A stretch of 64,000 bases of DNA from Sphingobacteriales bacterium (GTDB taxonomy: Bacteria > Bacteroidota > Bacteroidia > Chitinophagales > Chitinophagaceae). Both the position numbers and the translations under genes were made by a program. This document shows, piece by piece, positions 1 through 8,101 of the stretch. Within the stretch, counting starts at the first letter, position 1. The number at the start of each line of letters is the position of its first letter. The notes beneath the pieces are model-generated. The model was given only the letters and a program-made list of their open reading frames with translations. It was not told where the DNA came from and did not search any database. The stretch covers positions 1-64,000 of the forward strand of contig SEFT01000017.1 in the NCBI GenBank assembly GCA_004144175.1, in the 5' to 3' direction.

Positions 1-302
1 GTATGTGAGGCGTAGTTGCGGAGAATGAAAAGTTTTCTTTCGAAGTCATCCGGGTTGGTAATATGATCGGGGCAGGCAATGAAAACCTGCTCCATCTCGG
101 GCTCAACAGACAGTGCCGTTGAACCGATGCCTTCCGTATACACCGGAACCTTCCGATAAGCCAGGATTTCCAACCCGAGTTTTTCAGCCGAGCGATTAAA
201 GATATCGCGGCATTCCTCCCTTAAACGGATATCCCGGGGAAAAAATATTACCCCTACACCATATTTGCCAAATGACCAAGCTTTTATCTGTTCTCGCGCT
301 TT
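1..302 (-). pseudogene. gltB: glutamate synthase large subunit fragment, both ends missing
   Basis: The minus-strand reading frame is open from position 302 to the left edge and reads like the glutamine-amidotransferase region of ferredoxin/NADPH glutamate synthase (GltB, about 1500 residues), which transfers glutamine amide nitrogen to 2-oxoglutarate. Recognisable pieces are FGKYGVGVIFFPRD, a CRDIFNRSAEKLGLE stretch, SVEPEMEQVF and DDFERKLFILRNYA. In the family this region lies roughly 80-100 residues after the catalytic N-terminal cysteine. Here recognisable similarity stops near position 270 and a TAG stop follows at 303-305, with no in-frame ATG before the conserved part. The space is taken by a DUF5808 gene on the other strand. 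So the 5' end of gltB, including the catalytic cysteine, is absent: either a genuine truncation or an assembly junction. The 3' end lies outside the window. Family recognition is confident; calling it broken is inference. Confidence 0.6.
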
Positions 303-556
303 CTACCTTATTTCTGCTAGCTATACTTTCTATTGATAAGAAAAATGCACCCAATGAAGAAACAGCAGAAAAATGGCATAAAGACCCGGAAAACTGGAAG
401 CTATGGATGTTCTACTTTAACCCCAAAGACAAAAGACTGTTGCCCCCCAAAAGAGTAAAAGGCATGGGTTGGACAGTGAATTTTGGAAACCCGTACTCCA
501 TACTTGCATTAGCGGGCCTGCTAGCCGTCATTTTTGCGCTGGAGTATTTCTTATAG
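272..556 (+). CDS. DUF5808-type small membrane protein (first of a pair)
   Basis: A 94-residue protein with a hydrophobic N-terminus (residues 4-20), a central soluble part and a second hydrophobic segment at residues 76-93. The centre holds the DUF5808-like pattern: KWHKDPENWK, FNPKDKRLLPPKR, then GMGWTVNFGNP. The next gene encodes the same layout, so the two are tandem paralogues. DUF5808 has no assigned function that I know; it is found in small Bacteroidota and Firmicutes membrane proteins. The ATG at 272 lies where the truncated gltB frame on the other strand loses its similarity, so its upstream region is not its ancestral one or the join is artificial. CATATTTG at 260-267 is one base off the Bacteroidota -7 consensus and could drive it with almost no leader. 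Confidence 0.65.
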   Translation: MTKLLSVLALSTLFLLAILSIDKKNAPNEETAEKWHKDPENWKLWMFYFNPKDKRLLPPKRVKGMGWTVNFGNPYSILALAGLLAVIFALEYFL

Positions 557-569
557 ACTGGTTAGCCTT

Positions 570-577
570 TAAATTTG
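570..577 (+). promoter_or_regulatory. -7 promoter box TAAATTTG
   Basis: Perfect match to the Bacteroidota -7 consensus TAnnTTTG, 15 bases ahead of the ATG at 593. It argues for the ATG start over the in-frame TTG at 575, which is part of the box itself. Confidence 0.5.
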
Positions 578-592
578 CACAAAGCCTGTCAA

Positions 593-913
593 ATGAACTT
601 GTTTTCTATATTGGCGTTGGTGCTATCGTTTATAGTTCCCATCATCTACATAGTAGTTGCCTTTTCTATAGACCATAGATTTGCAAAACAAATCGACAAA
701 GAGACGTTACGAAAGTGGCACGAGGACCCTGCCAACTGGAAAGGGAGTATTTATCACAACCCTAGTGACCCGCGCATGTTGCCACCTAAAAAGACAAAGG
801 CTATGGGCTGGACTATAAATACGGCTAATAAACGCTCTGTTATTGGTTTTCTGATTGCAATAGGATTTACACTGATAACTACCGCGGTGATAATAATCGT
901 AGAAGTGATATAA
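593..913 (+). CDS. DUF5808-type small membrane protein (second of a pair)
   Basis: A 106-residue protein with a long hydrophobic N-terminal segment (about residues 4-25), a central DUF5808-like block (KWHEDPANWKG, YHNPSDPRMLPPKK, AMGWTINTAN) and a C-terminal hydrophobic segment (about 84-105). It is clearly a paralogue of the protein encoded just upstream; both keep the tryptophans and the PPK motif. The frame is open back to a TTG at 575, but that codon is part of the promoter box, so the ATG at 593 is preferred. A terminator hairpin follows directly. Function unknown; a two-helix inner-membrane protein with a cytoplasmic or periplasmic middle is all the sequence supports. Confidence 0.7.
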   Translation: MNLFSILALVLSFIVPIIYIVVAFSIDHRFAKQIDKETLRKWHEDPANWKGSIYHNPSDPRMLPPKKTKAMGWTINTANKRSVIGFLIAIGFTLITTAVIIIVEVI

Positions 914-942
914 AAAAGGCAGGGGTCAAATCCCCTGCCTTT
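914..942. terminator. bidirectional rho-independent terminator
   Basis: GGCAGGGG and CCCCTGCC pair around a TCAAAT loop, with A-run before and T-run after. It separates the rightward DUF5808 genes from the leftward TonB receptor operon and can serve both. Confidence 0.85.
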
Positions 943-965
943 GAATTTTTATGTTGCCGTGATGC

Positions 966-3215
966 TTACCTGATCTTATACCTGAAGCCCGCATACACAT
1001 TCCTCCCCATTACCGGTCCCCATATCATAGATGCGTCGAAGCCAGGCTCAAAAGGCGCCGTACCGCCCACTATAGGCATATGTTGCATATAGTTGGTAAG
1101 GTTTTCGCCACCCAGGTATACTTCAAATACATCATTCCAGCTTTTGCTTATCTGCGCATTCATCTGCACAAATGACGGAGACTGATACGCTGCCTGTGTG
1201 CCACTATGATGATACAACAGCGACGGCACACGCTTGGCCCCTACCCACTGGATGGTGTAGTCAAACTTCCAGCTATTGCGAGTTTCGTAGCCAATGTTGG
1301 CAAAGGCACGGTGCGTAGCTACCAGTGGGCGTGCTTTCAACTCGGCGCTATAAGTGCTCTTTACATCATACCAGCGGTATGCCAGCCTTAGGTCTAGCTT
1401 ACGCATCAGTTCATAATCGAGCTGCGCCTGAAAGCTGTGTGCATATGATGGGCCATTAAGGTTGTAGAACAACAATTTTGTTGGGTCCTCAGCATCTACC
1501 ACTACCTGGTTCTCAAAATGAGTGTAATAGTAATCTACACTAAACGAGCCATCCCTATAGTCAAGCATAAATTTTTGTGTTAGGTTAAGCCCTGTATTCC
1601 AGGCCACCTCTGCATCCAGTCCATATGGCTTATTATTCGCAGTGCCCAGCACCATGAAGTTTCTGTTGCTGGCCATTATACCCATATTCTCTGCAAAGAT
1701 GTTGGCCGTACGTTGCGCCCTGCCCACTGATGCGCGCATCACCGTCTTCTTGAAAGGAGCATATCGCACATGTAGTCTCGGCGTAGCGAAAGCACCAAAC
1801 AGATTGTGGTAATCACCGCGGATGCCAGCCACAAGGTTGAACTTATCGAGATAACTATACGCATACTCGGCGAATGCACCAGGTACGTATTCATTGCGCG
1901 CATACTGTGTCCCGTTCAAATGCTCATCATATTGGTCGGCCTGCATACTGGCTCCCGTCTTTAGTATGTGGTTTGTATTGTCGATGATCGTTTGAAAAAT
2001 GTAGTTAGCATAAAAGCTTTTCTGCTCTGCATCATACATACGGTTTCCGTAGCGTCCGTCCTGATCATGATACAATGCCGATAGCTGCAGCCCCATGCTG
2101 GTTCCTGGCTTGTCACGAAACATCTTACCGATCTTAGCCCAGCCTTCGCCACGGCGTATATCCATCAGATAACCCCAAGGGTTACCTGCTTTCTGTTCCG
2201 TACCATCTTCATAGCTTAGCTGGCCGCCAGTGTTGGTTACATATGTTCCTTTTACGCCGCCCTGTATCTCCAGGCCATTAGGTGCAAAGTAGAACCAGCG
2301 GTTGAGGCCAACGAACTGTTTGTCCAATGGCTGATCCATAAAGCCGTCGTTATTCTGATCAATCTTGCTCCACTGCGATTTTCCATGCAGCATCAGGTTT
2401 GTCGACAGGCTTTTATTCAGCTCTTTACGATATACCACATTGCCTTCCGTACGGCCTTGTGTATTCTGGTACATATTCAGCAACCAGCGCGGCTCCTGCT
2501 CTTCAAATGGCTTACGCAGCTCCACATTTATCTGTCCAGCTACACTTTCAAAGCCATTCACTACGCTACCTGTACCTTTGCTCAGCTGCATCCCCTCTAT
2601 CCAGGTGCCGGGTGTAAAAGTCAGTCCTGTTACCGATGCAAAACCGCGTGTGTCAGGTATATTTTCGCGTGTGATGACCGTATAAGGACCTGCAAGGCCG
2701 AGCATCTGTATTTGCTTGTAGCCAGATACTGCATCAGTAAACGCCACATCTACCGATGGTGTTGTCTCGAAGCTCTCACTCAGGTTGCAGCAGGCAGCCT
2801 TCAGCAATTCGCGCTCGCCTATCCTTTCCGTTTTTATCGGGTCGAGCATACTGATAGTAGTACTCGCCTGGCGCTGCACAATCTTTACCTCTTTCAAGGA
2901 GCGTGGTCTGTTTAGCCTTATATCTAGCTTATCGCCGGTAATGTTTACGGTGTCTGCCGAATAGCCTGTATATGAAACTACCAGACGGGTCTCGCCGCCG
3001 GATACGGAAAGTGAGAAGTTTCCGTTTTCGTCTGTTTGTGTGCCTGTTTTATTATCAAGTGTTGCTACTGTTGCGCCTATCAGTGGCTGGGCTTTACTAT
3101 CTGCCCCCTGCTCCTTCACTATACCGGTTATCACCCTGCCTGCCTGTGCATCTGCCTCCAAGGCAGCAGCCAGCAACACGCTGCTTATCAGCAGCCGTTT
3201 CGTTGTTGAATGCAT
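966..3215 (-). CDS. TonB-dependent outer-membrane receptor
   Basis: A 749-residue receptor: signal peptide (about 1-23), a carboxypeptidase-regulatory-like beta-sandwich (about 25-110) containing LIGATV and DENGNFSL, a plug domain (about 120-240) and a 22-strand barrel ending in aromatic-basic residues (AGFRYKIR). It belongs to the TonB receptor family that imports metal complexes or small ligands with energy from ExbB/TonB. No SusD partner is present, so it is not a glycan-utilisation SusC. It is last in a leftward unit behind an HMA-domain protein (15 bases upstream) and an HYC_CC_PP protein, both rich in cysteine/histidine, which points to a transition-metal role, probably copper. The substrate is inference; receptor family and localisation are clear. 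Confidence 0.9.
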   Translation of the reverse strand: MHSTTKRLLISSVLLAAALEADAQAGRVITGIVKEQGADSKAQPLIGATVATLDNKTGTQTDENGNFSLSVSGGETRLVVSYTGYSADTVNITGDKLDIRLNRPRSLKEVKIVQRQASTTISMLDPIKTERIGERELLKAACCNLSESFETTPSVDVAFTDAVSGYKQIQMLGLAGPYTVITRENIPDTRGFASVTGLTFTPGTWIEGMQLSKGTGSVVNGFESVAGQINVELRKPFEEQEPRWLLNMYQNTQGRTEGNVVYRKELNKSLSTNLMLHGKSQWSKIDQNNDGFMDQPLDKQFVGLNRWFYFAPNGLEIQGGVKGTYVTNTGGQLSYEDGTEQKAGNPWGYLMDIRRGEGWAKIGKMFRDKPGTSMGLQLSALYHDQDGRYGNRMYDAEQKSFYANYIFQTIIDNTNHILKTGASMQADQYDEHLNGTQYARNEYVPGAFAEYAYSYLDKFNLVAGIRGDYHNLFGAFATPRLHVRYAPFKKTVMRASVGRAQRTANIFAENMGIMASNRNFMVLGTANNKPYGLDAEVAWNTGLNLTQKFMLDYRDGSFSVDYYYTHFENQVVVDAEDPTKLLFYNLNGPSYAHSFQAQLDYELMRKLDLRLAYRWYDVKSTYSAELKARPLVATHRAFANIGYETRNSWKFDYTIQWVGAKRVPSLLYHHSGTQAAYQSPSFVQMNAQISKSWNDVFEVYLGGENLTNYMQHMPIVGGTAPFEPGFDASMIWGPVMGRNVYAGFRYKIR

Positions 3216-3230
3216 ATATACTAGCGGGGA

Positions 3231-3578
3231 TTAATGGTCACAAGTATTTGTCTTGTACTGGCAGCATTCCGGCAACTTTTTATAGTCGGCGTCAGCAGCA
3301 GCTATCTTCTCAGAGCTGTGGCCTACTTTAGCTACGCTATTCAACACCGCATCGGCCGATGTCTTGGAAGGACGATAAACTACTGTCAACATTTGGGTAT
3401 TCTTGTCCCACTCTGCGCGCTTTACGCCTTTAATGTAGGCTGCATTTTCTATGCGCTTTTTGCACATATTGCAGTTACCTTCTACTTTTACTTTTTCGGT
3501 AGCTATGTCTTTTTGCTCCTGTGCAAACACAAACACAGATGAGCATATAATGGCGAGAAAAACGAGGATACGTTTCAT
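3231..3578 (-). CDS. secreted heavy-metal-associated (HMA) domain protein
   Basis: A 115-residue protein with a signal peptide (about 1-19, ending VFAQ) and one ferredoxin-like HMA domain (about 28-95). The metal-binding loop is GNCNMCKKRIE, with the CxxC pair at residues 36 and 39. The C-terminus adds CCQYKTNTCDH, a second possible metal-binding cluster. HMA domains pass Cu(I) and similar ions by thiol exchange; a secreted copy is typical of periplasmic metal carriers in Bacteroidota. It lies between an HYC_CC_PP protein and a TonB receptor on the same strand, so it probably hands metal to or from that receptor. The specific metal is not proven by sequence. Confidence 0.88.
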   Translation of the reverse strand: MKRILVFLAIICSSVFVFAQEQKDIATEKVKVEGNCNMCKKRIENAAYIKGVKRAEWDKNTQMLTVVYRPSKTSADAVLNSVAKVGHSSEKIAAADADYKKLPECCQYKTNTCDH

Positions 3579-3661
3579 ACTGTTTACTTATTATGAGAAT
3601 TGATTAGAAAATAGTTTAGCTGAGCCGCATTGCGCGACTCAATAGTGTTAAACAGAAATCT

Positions 3662-4075
3662 CTAACCGTAATAAGTAAAGCTTGAATGGAGTTTGTATAG
3701 TGGTATATCCTGCCAAAGGCCGGGTGGCGCATTGGCCTGATGTGCAGCAGCTGTTCTTTCTGATATCAGCTTTATTTGTTGTTGCTGTGCAATTCCTGGA
3801 ATCGCAACAGACAACCACTCCTGGGAGGATAGTTTTAGCTTAATGAAGTTTTCGCTGTGCTGGTCGTATGACACCTTGGCTGTAATGACCTTATTCTCGC
3901 AACAGCCATCACTTTCTTCCGATTCGTCGCCACATGCGCCATCATCACAACTTTCATTTTCGAGGTACATGTTCCATGATTCCAGCTCCTGCCCGCAATA
4001 GTGCAGTTGTATCATGATACCCGACACAGCAAGCAGGTATATGAACATTACAGGTATGACCAGAAACTTCTTCAT
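3662..4075 (-). CDS. HYC_CC_PP family protein
   Basis: A 137-residue protein with an N-terminal signal/anchor (about 1-22) followed by the three short signatures that name the family: HYCG near residue 26, a CC pair at about 58-59 within an acidic cysteine-rich stretch (SCDDGACGDE then GCCENK) and APPG near residue 116. The family is confined to Bacteroidota and has no biochemical function that I know; its cysteines and histidine and its usual company suggest metal binding. It is the first gene of the leftward unit with the HMA protein (83 bases downstream) and the TonB receptor. An extra CDDGAC motif could be another metal site or a disulphide. Confidence 0.85.
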   Translation of the reverse strand: MKKFLVIPVMFIYLLAVSGIMIQLHYCGQELESWNMYLENESCDDGACGDESEESDGCCENKVITAKVSYDQHSENFIKLKLSSQEWLSVAIPGIAQQQQIKLISERTAAAHQANAPPGLWQDIPLYKLHSSFTYYG

Positions 4076-4184
4076 GCAAAAAATGCTAAAGCAAAGTTAA
4101 GCACCTGACTGTTAATGAAACAAGAAAACTTGTTATAAGATTTCGTTTGTGTTTTATAGTATTTTGCGTGGCTTTACATCGCCT

Positions 4185-4586
4185 ATGACGAATCTTTTTC
4201 AGCCCGGGGCTACCAAAACTCATACCCACAAAGTAGCTAATGCCGATACTGCTACTTTCAATAGCGGTCAGGTACACCCTGTTTATTCTACCTTTGCACT
4301 CGCCCGCGATGCCGAATGGAGCGGGAGGCTTTTTGTGCTGGAGATGAAAGACGAAGATGAGGAAGGCATCGGCACAGGCATCAATATTACACACCATTCC
4401 CCTGCACTTTTGGGTCAGGAGGTATTATTTACAGCGACGCTTGTATCAGTAGACAGGAATGAAGTAGTTACAGACTTTGTTGTAAATGTGGGTGATCGAC
4501 AGATTGCCAGCGGCCGTCAATGGCAAAAGATACTAAAGAAGGAAAAGCTCGATAAAATATTTACATCGCTGAGCGGTGGAGTTTAA
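4185..4586 (+). CDS. FlK-like hotdog thioesterase
   Basis: A 133-residue protein with the single hotdog-fold layout of the fluoroacetyl-CoA thioesterase-like (FlK) family. The stretch SGQVHPVYSTFALARDAEW is in the position of the family's Thr/Glu active-site helix and THHSPALLGQ carries the histidine on the central strand. Family members hydrolyse small acyl-CoA esters; the true substrate here is unknown, and many Bacteroidota copies probably act on housekeeping acyl-CoAs. The frame opens with a GTG at 4149, but the ATG at 4185 starts just before the conserved fold (MTNLFQPGATKTHTH) and is preferred. The next gene starts 19 bases downstream, so they may be cotranscribed, although their products look unrelated. 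Confidence 0.7.
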   Translation: MTNLFQPGATKTHTHKVANADTATFNSGQVHPVYSTFALARDAEWSGRLFVLEMKDEDEEGIGTGINITHHSPALLGQEVLFTATLVSVDRNEVVTDFVVNVGDRQIASGRQWQKILKKEKLDKIFTSLSGGV

Positions 4587-4605
4587 TAACGGAACCTAAG
4601 AATCT

Positions 4606-5361
4606 ATGACACGGATCACGATCATCTTTTGCCTGGTAATAGCGGTAATCGCAGGAAACGCTAAACGACTGGCAGCACAGCCTGTGCGTATATATGACAA
4701 GAACACCAACGCCTGGTTTATGTATTTTGGCGACCACCAGCTTACTAAAAAGTGGGGGTTACATACAGAACTTCAACTGCGCAGGCATGATGTAATATCT
4801 GATCCGCAGCAACTGCTACTTCGTACAGGTATAAACTACAATCTTTCGCCAAGAGCGATGGCGACACTGGGCTATGCCTTTGTGGAGACTTACCCCTATG
4901 GCGATTACCCCGCAGCAACAGCTTTCCCTGAACATCGAATCTATCAGCAATTACTACTTAAAGATCAGTATGGCATTGCTGCACTACAACATCGTTTCAG
5001 GCTGGAGCAACGCTGGATAACATTTGCCAATCAGCCGAGCGCCATCTATCTGAATAGAGCCAGGTATATGTTCCGTACAAATATTGCACTGGCAGGCAAA
5101 ACAATTGATAAGGGTGAACTATACATCGGTCTGTATGATGAGATCTTCATTAACTTCGGTAAAAATGTAGCCAAAAACGTTTATGACCAGAACCGTTTAT
5201 ACCTTGCTTTAGGATATAAGGCAAGCGCAGCCATGGCATTAGAGGCAGGCTATATGAACCAAAATGTAGCGCAACGCAATGGGACGATCTTTGAAGATAA
5301 TCATACATTGCAATTCTCTATTATATACAATGCCGACTTTCGTAAAAAAGACAACAACTAA
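4606..5361 (+). CDS. DUF2490 outer-membrane beta-barrel protein
   Basis: A 251-residue protein with a signal peptide (about 1-24, ending LAAQ) and alternating amphipathic strands typical of the DUF2490 family. Diagnostic segments are NAWFMYFGDHQL near residue 36, LHTELQLRRHD, a GYAFVETYPYG turn and the EHRIYQQLLLKDQYG stretch with HRFRLEQRW. DUF2490 proteins are predicted outer-membrane barrels of unknown function, widespread in Bacteroidota. The protein ends in an aromatic-containing strand (LQFSIIYNADF) followed by a short basic tail. A 19-base gap separates it from the upstream thioesterase-like gene. No terminator is obvious; a 510-base noncoding stretch follows. Confidence 0.85.
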   Translation: MTRITIIFCLVIAVIAGNAKRLAAQPVRIYDKNTNAWFMYFGDHQLTKKWGLHTELQLRRHDVISDPQQLLLRTGINYNLSPRAMATLGYAFVETYPYGDYPAATAFPEHRIYQQLLLKDQYGIAALQHRFRLEQRWITFANQPSAIYLNRARYMFRTNIALAGKTIDKGELYIGLYDEIFINFGKNVAKNVYDQNRLYLALGYKASAAMALEAGYMNQNVAQRNGTIFEDNHTLQFSIIYNADFRKKDNN

Positions 5362-5646
5362 TGATTAACAGGGAGGTAAAATAATAGGGTTCCAAGCAAT
5401 TTGAGCAATAAGTGACACCAAACAAAACAGACAAATTAGCAAACTCAGCAGTTTATTGCTATGCTAGCGGTAGGATTGGAGATTAGCAAACTATATTTGG
5501 AATGTCCATGATATCTCCTGCACTCTTATTCACAACTCAATTGCTAAGTACATACAGGAGTCAAGGGTGTTATTCCGCGCAAAAAATTAAAGCCTCGCTC
5601 GTTACCCTCTATTATTTACCTACTGAAACGCAGGAAGCTTTAAAAA

Positions 5647-5663
5647 TTTCACATTATGTGAAA
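5647..5663. promoter_or_regulatory. 17-bp palindrome in a 510-base intergenic stretch
   Basis: TTTCACA-TTA-TGTGAAA is a perfect 7+3+7 inverted repeat, the size of a dimeric regulator site (CRP/FNR-like half-sites in shape). It sits in the gap 5362-5871, about 210 bases before the next start codon. The rest of the gap is AT-rich with no recognisable gene or tRNA. Confidence 0.35.
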
Positions 5664-5871
5664 TAAGGGCTCAGTACGCTTCTTCATAAACATAAAATCC
5701 TGATTGCCAGCGTAGTCGCGAAGGTTTGCTACAAAAACGCATGTCTCCACGGAAGTCGCTGACTGTCAGCACCGTCTGCTAGATTTATTTTTTTAAGATT
5801 TCTTTAAAACACATTGGAATAGAATTTCTTACTTGCCTCAACAGTAGTGTGAACGAAAAGGTGAGATTGAG

Positions 5872-6261
5872 ATGTTGGTATATAAGGTAACGTTTTTGAA
5901 TAACAGGGTAATATCCTGCGGTGTGACTGATCCGGAGAAACATAAGTTGATGAGAGAGGATGTATATCTTTCCCGAAATAATGGGCTACTGATATTTGCT
6001 CTTATTAAGGCAAATAGCAAGAGTCAGGCTTTGGTGAAAGCAAATACAATACTGGATGAATTCTCAGCCACCGATAGCTCTGACGGAAGAGATGATTACA
6101 GCACTAATAGGAGTGATGATAACACAAAGGCATACTATTTAAGAGCAAATGGCCCTATATCTACGCCGGACTATATCGATACCACATATTCGCATCACAA
6201 CCGTCCAGTTCAGGATGATGCCGGCAGCGGTCCAAGTGCTGCAAAACGCGGTCCGCTTTAA
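5872..6261 (+). CDS. hypothetical protein
   Basis: A 129-residue soluble protein that I do not recognise. Residues 1-65 look folded (alternating strands and a helix, with KANSKSQALVKANTILDEF as the likely helix); residues 66-129 are low-complexity, polar and rich in Ser, Asp, Asn, Pro and Gly and probably disordered. There is no signal peptide or membrane segment. The ATG at 5872 has a reasonable AGGTGA Shine-Dalgarno-like stretch about 10 bases upstream, unusual for this window. A strong terminator follows about 30 bases after the stop, so it is a monocistronic unit. Coding status is supported by the terminator, by the plausible start and by the lack of any competing frame. Confidence 0.6.
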   Translation: MLVYKVTFLNNRVISCGVTDPEKHKLMREDVYLSRNNGLLIFALIKANSKSQALVKANTILDEFSATDSSDGRDDYSTNRSDDNTKAYYLRANGPISTPDYIDTTYSHHNRPVQDDAGSGPSAAKRGPL

Positions 6262-6291
6262 TACACACAGATAAGGCGAGCATAAATACAG

Positions 6292-6329
6292 AAGGTTTTA
6301 CAAGACGTATATCTTATAAAACCTTTTTT
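6292..6329 (+). terminator. rho-independent terminator
   Basis: AAGGTTTTACAAGA pairs with TCTTATAAAACCTT around a six-base loop and is followed by a T-run. It ends the hypothetical gene at 5872-6261. Confidence 0.85.
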
Positions 6330-6395
6330 GTTATATACACATTTCATCAGGCCCTTAATTGTTATTTTGCTATTTTGGTACATATAGTTGGCCAC

Positions 6396-7028
6396 ATGAC
6401 TGATAAACTGTATCTAAAGGCACTGCGCGTGCCAACAGACGAAGACCCACTCAGGATACTTGTGAGCGCTTGCCTCCTTGGCACCCTTTGCGGTTATGAC
6501 GGCTCGGCATACGGCGAATATCCGGGAGTATTGAAATTGCTTCATTACCCTACGGTAAAACTTATCAAATTTTGCCCCGAAAACCACTCCTTCGGAACTC
6601 CTAGAGAAATGTGCGACATACACGGCGGTACAGGCTTCGATGTCCTCGATGGGAAAGCAAAGGTATTGACCGAAAGCGGTATTGACTGGAGTGAAGGAAT
6701 GATAAAAGCCTCGGAAGAAATGCTGAAAGTAGCGCAAGCTAACGACCTAGAGCTTGCCATCATGATGGATGTGAGTGCGGCCTGCGGCAGCCAGGTAATA
6801 TATGACGGCAACAGGTTTGGCGCAAAGAAGGCATATCAGATCGGTGCCGGGGTGGCAGCCGCTCAATTGATGAGGGCAGGCTTCAAGGTAATCAGCCAGC
6901 GCGACTATGCGTCATTGGAGATCCTTTACCTAAAAATAAATTCTACACACCAAGTAGACACAAAAGCTAAAGACCATCATGAGACAGATTGGTACAAGGA
7001 GTATTTTAAGCTATCACTGTCAAATTAA
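6396..7028 (+). CDS. DUF523 family protein
   Basis: A 210-residue protein of the DUF523 family. It has the usual opening LVSACLLGTLCGYDGS with two conserved cysteines, the CPE motif (KFCPENHSFGTPRE), the DVLDGKAKV segment and the second cysteine signature (SAACGSQVIYDGNRFG), then GAGVAAAQLMRAGFKV. The cysteines suggest a metal or Fe-S site or a redox function, but no activity is established to my knowledge. The frame begins at a TTG (6375); the ATG at 6396 is a better start because it leaves a short N-terminal extension before the conserved ILVSACLLG core. It stands alone between two terminators. Confidence 0.85.
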   Translation: MTDKLYLKALRVPTDEDPLRILVSACLLGTLCGYDGSAYGEYPGVLKLLHYPTVKLIKFCPENHSFGTPREMCDIHGGTGFDVLDGKAKVLTESGIDWSEGMIKASEEMLKVAQANDLELAIMMDVSAACGSQVIYDGNRFGAKKAYQIGAGVAAAQLMRAGFKVISQRDYASLEILYLKINSTHQVDTKAKDHHETDWYKEYFKLSLSN

Positions 7029-7056
7029 TTACAATACCGAGGAATGTATTATAAAT

Positions 7057-7092
7057 AAAAATAGCCAAGACCCATTCGGACTTGGCTATTTT
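7057..7092. terminator. bidirectional rho-independent terminator
   Basis: AAAATAGCCAAG and CTTGGCTATTTT form a 12-base stem around an 11-base loop between the convergent DUF523 and arginase genes; T-runs are present on both strands. Confidence 0.85.
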
Positions 7093-7110
7093 CATTCGTT
7101 AGAGGTCTTC

Positions 7111-8058
7111 CTAGTTTACGAGCAGTAAGTTCACACTACGTTGTAGTATATTAAATGCTATCTCCGCCATCAGGTTTTCCTTGTCCAGTGTCGGGTTCAC
7201 TTCGGTTACCTCAAAGCAGCATATCTTATGGTTTTGCATAAAAGATGCTATCAGGTCTTCCGCCTCACGCTCGCGAAGGCCATTGCTTACTGGAGTACCT
7301 GTACCGCGCGATATAGAGCTATCAAGGCTGTCTACATCAAATGATACATAGATGTCGTCGCAGCTGCTCAGGTGCAGCAATGCCTGCCTTACTACCTGCT
7401 CTACCCCTTTACGGCGCACTTCCTGTACGGTTATTACTTTTATGTTATGCTTCTTTAGCAAGTATTCTTCCTCTTTCTCATAGTCACGAAGGGCTATGAA
7501 AACAATGTCTTCCGGATTGATCTTCGGTTTAATTTTTCCAACATTCTTTATCTTCTCCCAAAGATCAATCGTTTGCGCATCAGGGCTATGCACCTGGTTA
7601 TCGCGATTGTCTTCGTTGAGCGATGCGGCCAATGGCATACCATGCATATTGCCCGACGGTGTGGTATATGGCGTATGCAAATCAGCATGTGCATCTATCC
7701 ATATCACCCCCAACTTGTTCTTTGGCTTTGCGATTTTGATACCGGCTATGGTGCCACCTGCGGTGCTATGGTCTCCAGCCAGTACTACGGGGAACAACCC
7801 GGACTTCAGCGTTTCGCTTACCGACTTTGCAACACGCTCATACATGGTATACACACCCTGTATACGTTTGGCATAGGGCGATGCAACAGGCTCGTACAAA
7901 AGCTTGTTTTCGTTCTCTACCTGCTCTGAAGGGAAATTGACAAAAAAGCTGCTCATGAAGTCGAGCGCTGCAATGCGGATAGCTTCTACACCAAGGCTGG
8001 CGCCGCGTGTGCCTGCACCTATCTCAGACCGTACTTCTATGACCTTTATGTTGCGCAT
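7111..8058 (-). CDS. arginase family protein (arginase/agmatinase/formiminoglutamase fold)
   Basis: A 315-residue binuclear-manganese ureohydrolase. All metal ligands are visible: GDHS (about residue 95), DAHADLH (about 122), SFDVDSLD (about 236) and the EVNP motif near 280. These enzymes hydrolyse guanidino groups, arginine giving ornithine and urea. The short insertion pattern and GNMHGMPLA after the second metal motif are those of true arginases (RocF) more than agmatinases. The frame extends to a TTG at 8094, but the ATG at 8058 (MRNIKVIEVRSEIGAGTRG) fits the family start. The tamL gene ends 43 bases upstream on the same strand, so the two may be cotranscribed. Substrate assignment is likely but not certain. 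Confidence 0.85.
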   Translation of the reverse strand: MRNIKVIEVRSEIGAGTRGASLGVEAIRIAALDFMSSFFVNFPSEQVENENKLLYEPVASPYAKRIQGVYTMYERVAKSVSETLKSGLFPVVLAGDHSTAGGTIAGIKIAKPKNKLGVIWIDAHADLHTPYTTPSGNMHGMPLAASLNEDNRDNQVHSPDAQTIDLWEKIKNVGKIKPKINPEDIVFIALRDYEKEEEYLLKKHNIKVITVQEVRRKGVEQVVRQALLHLSSCDDIYVSFDVDSLDSSISRGTGTPVSNGLREREAEDLIASFMQNHKICCFEVTEVNPTLDKENLMAEIAFNILQRSVNLLLVN

Positions 8059-8101
8059 ATGCCCAAAGATATTAAAAGACAACTGCTTAGGCAAAACAGC
8101 G

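Noticed and set aside
2365-2915. Long + strand frames inside the TonB receptor gene
   Set aside because: No signal, motif or start context; they shadow the receptor coding strand.
8059-8094. TTG start for arginase
   Set aside because: The 12 extra residues do not match the family and an ATG fits the normal start.
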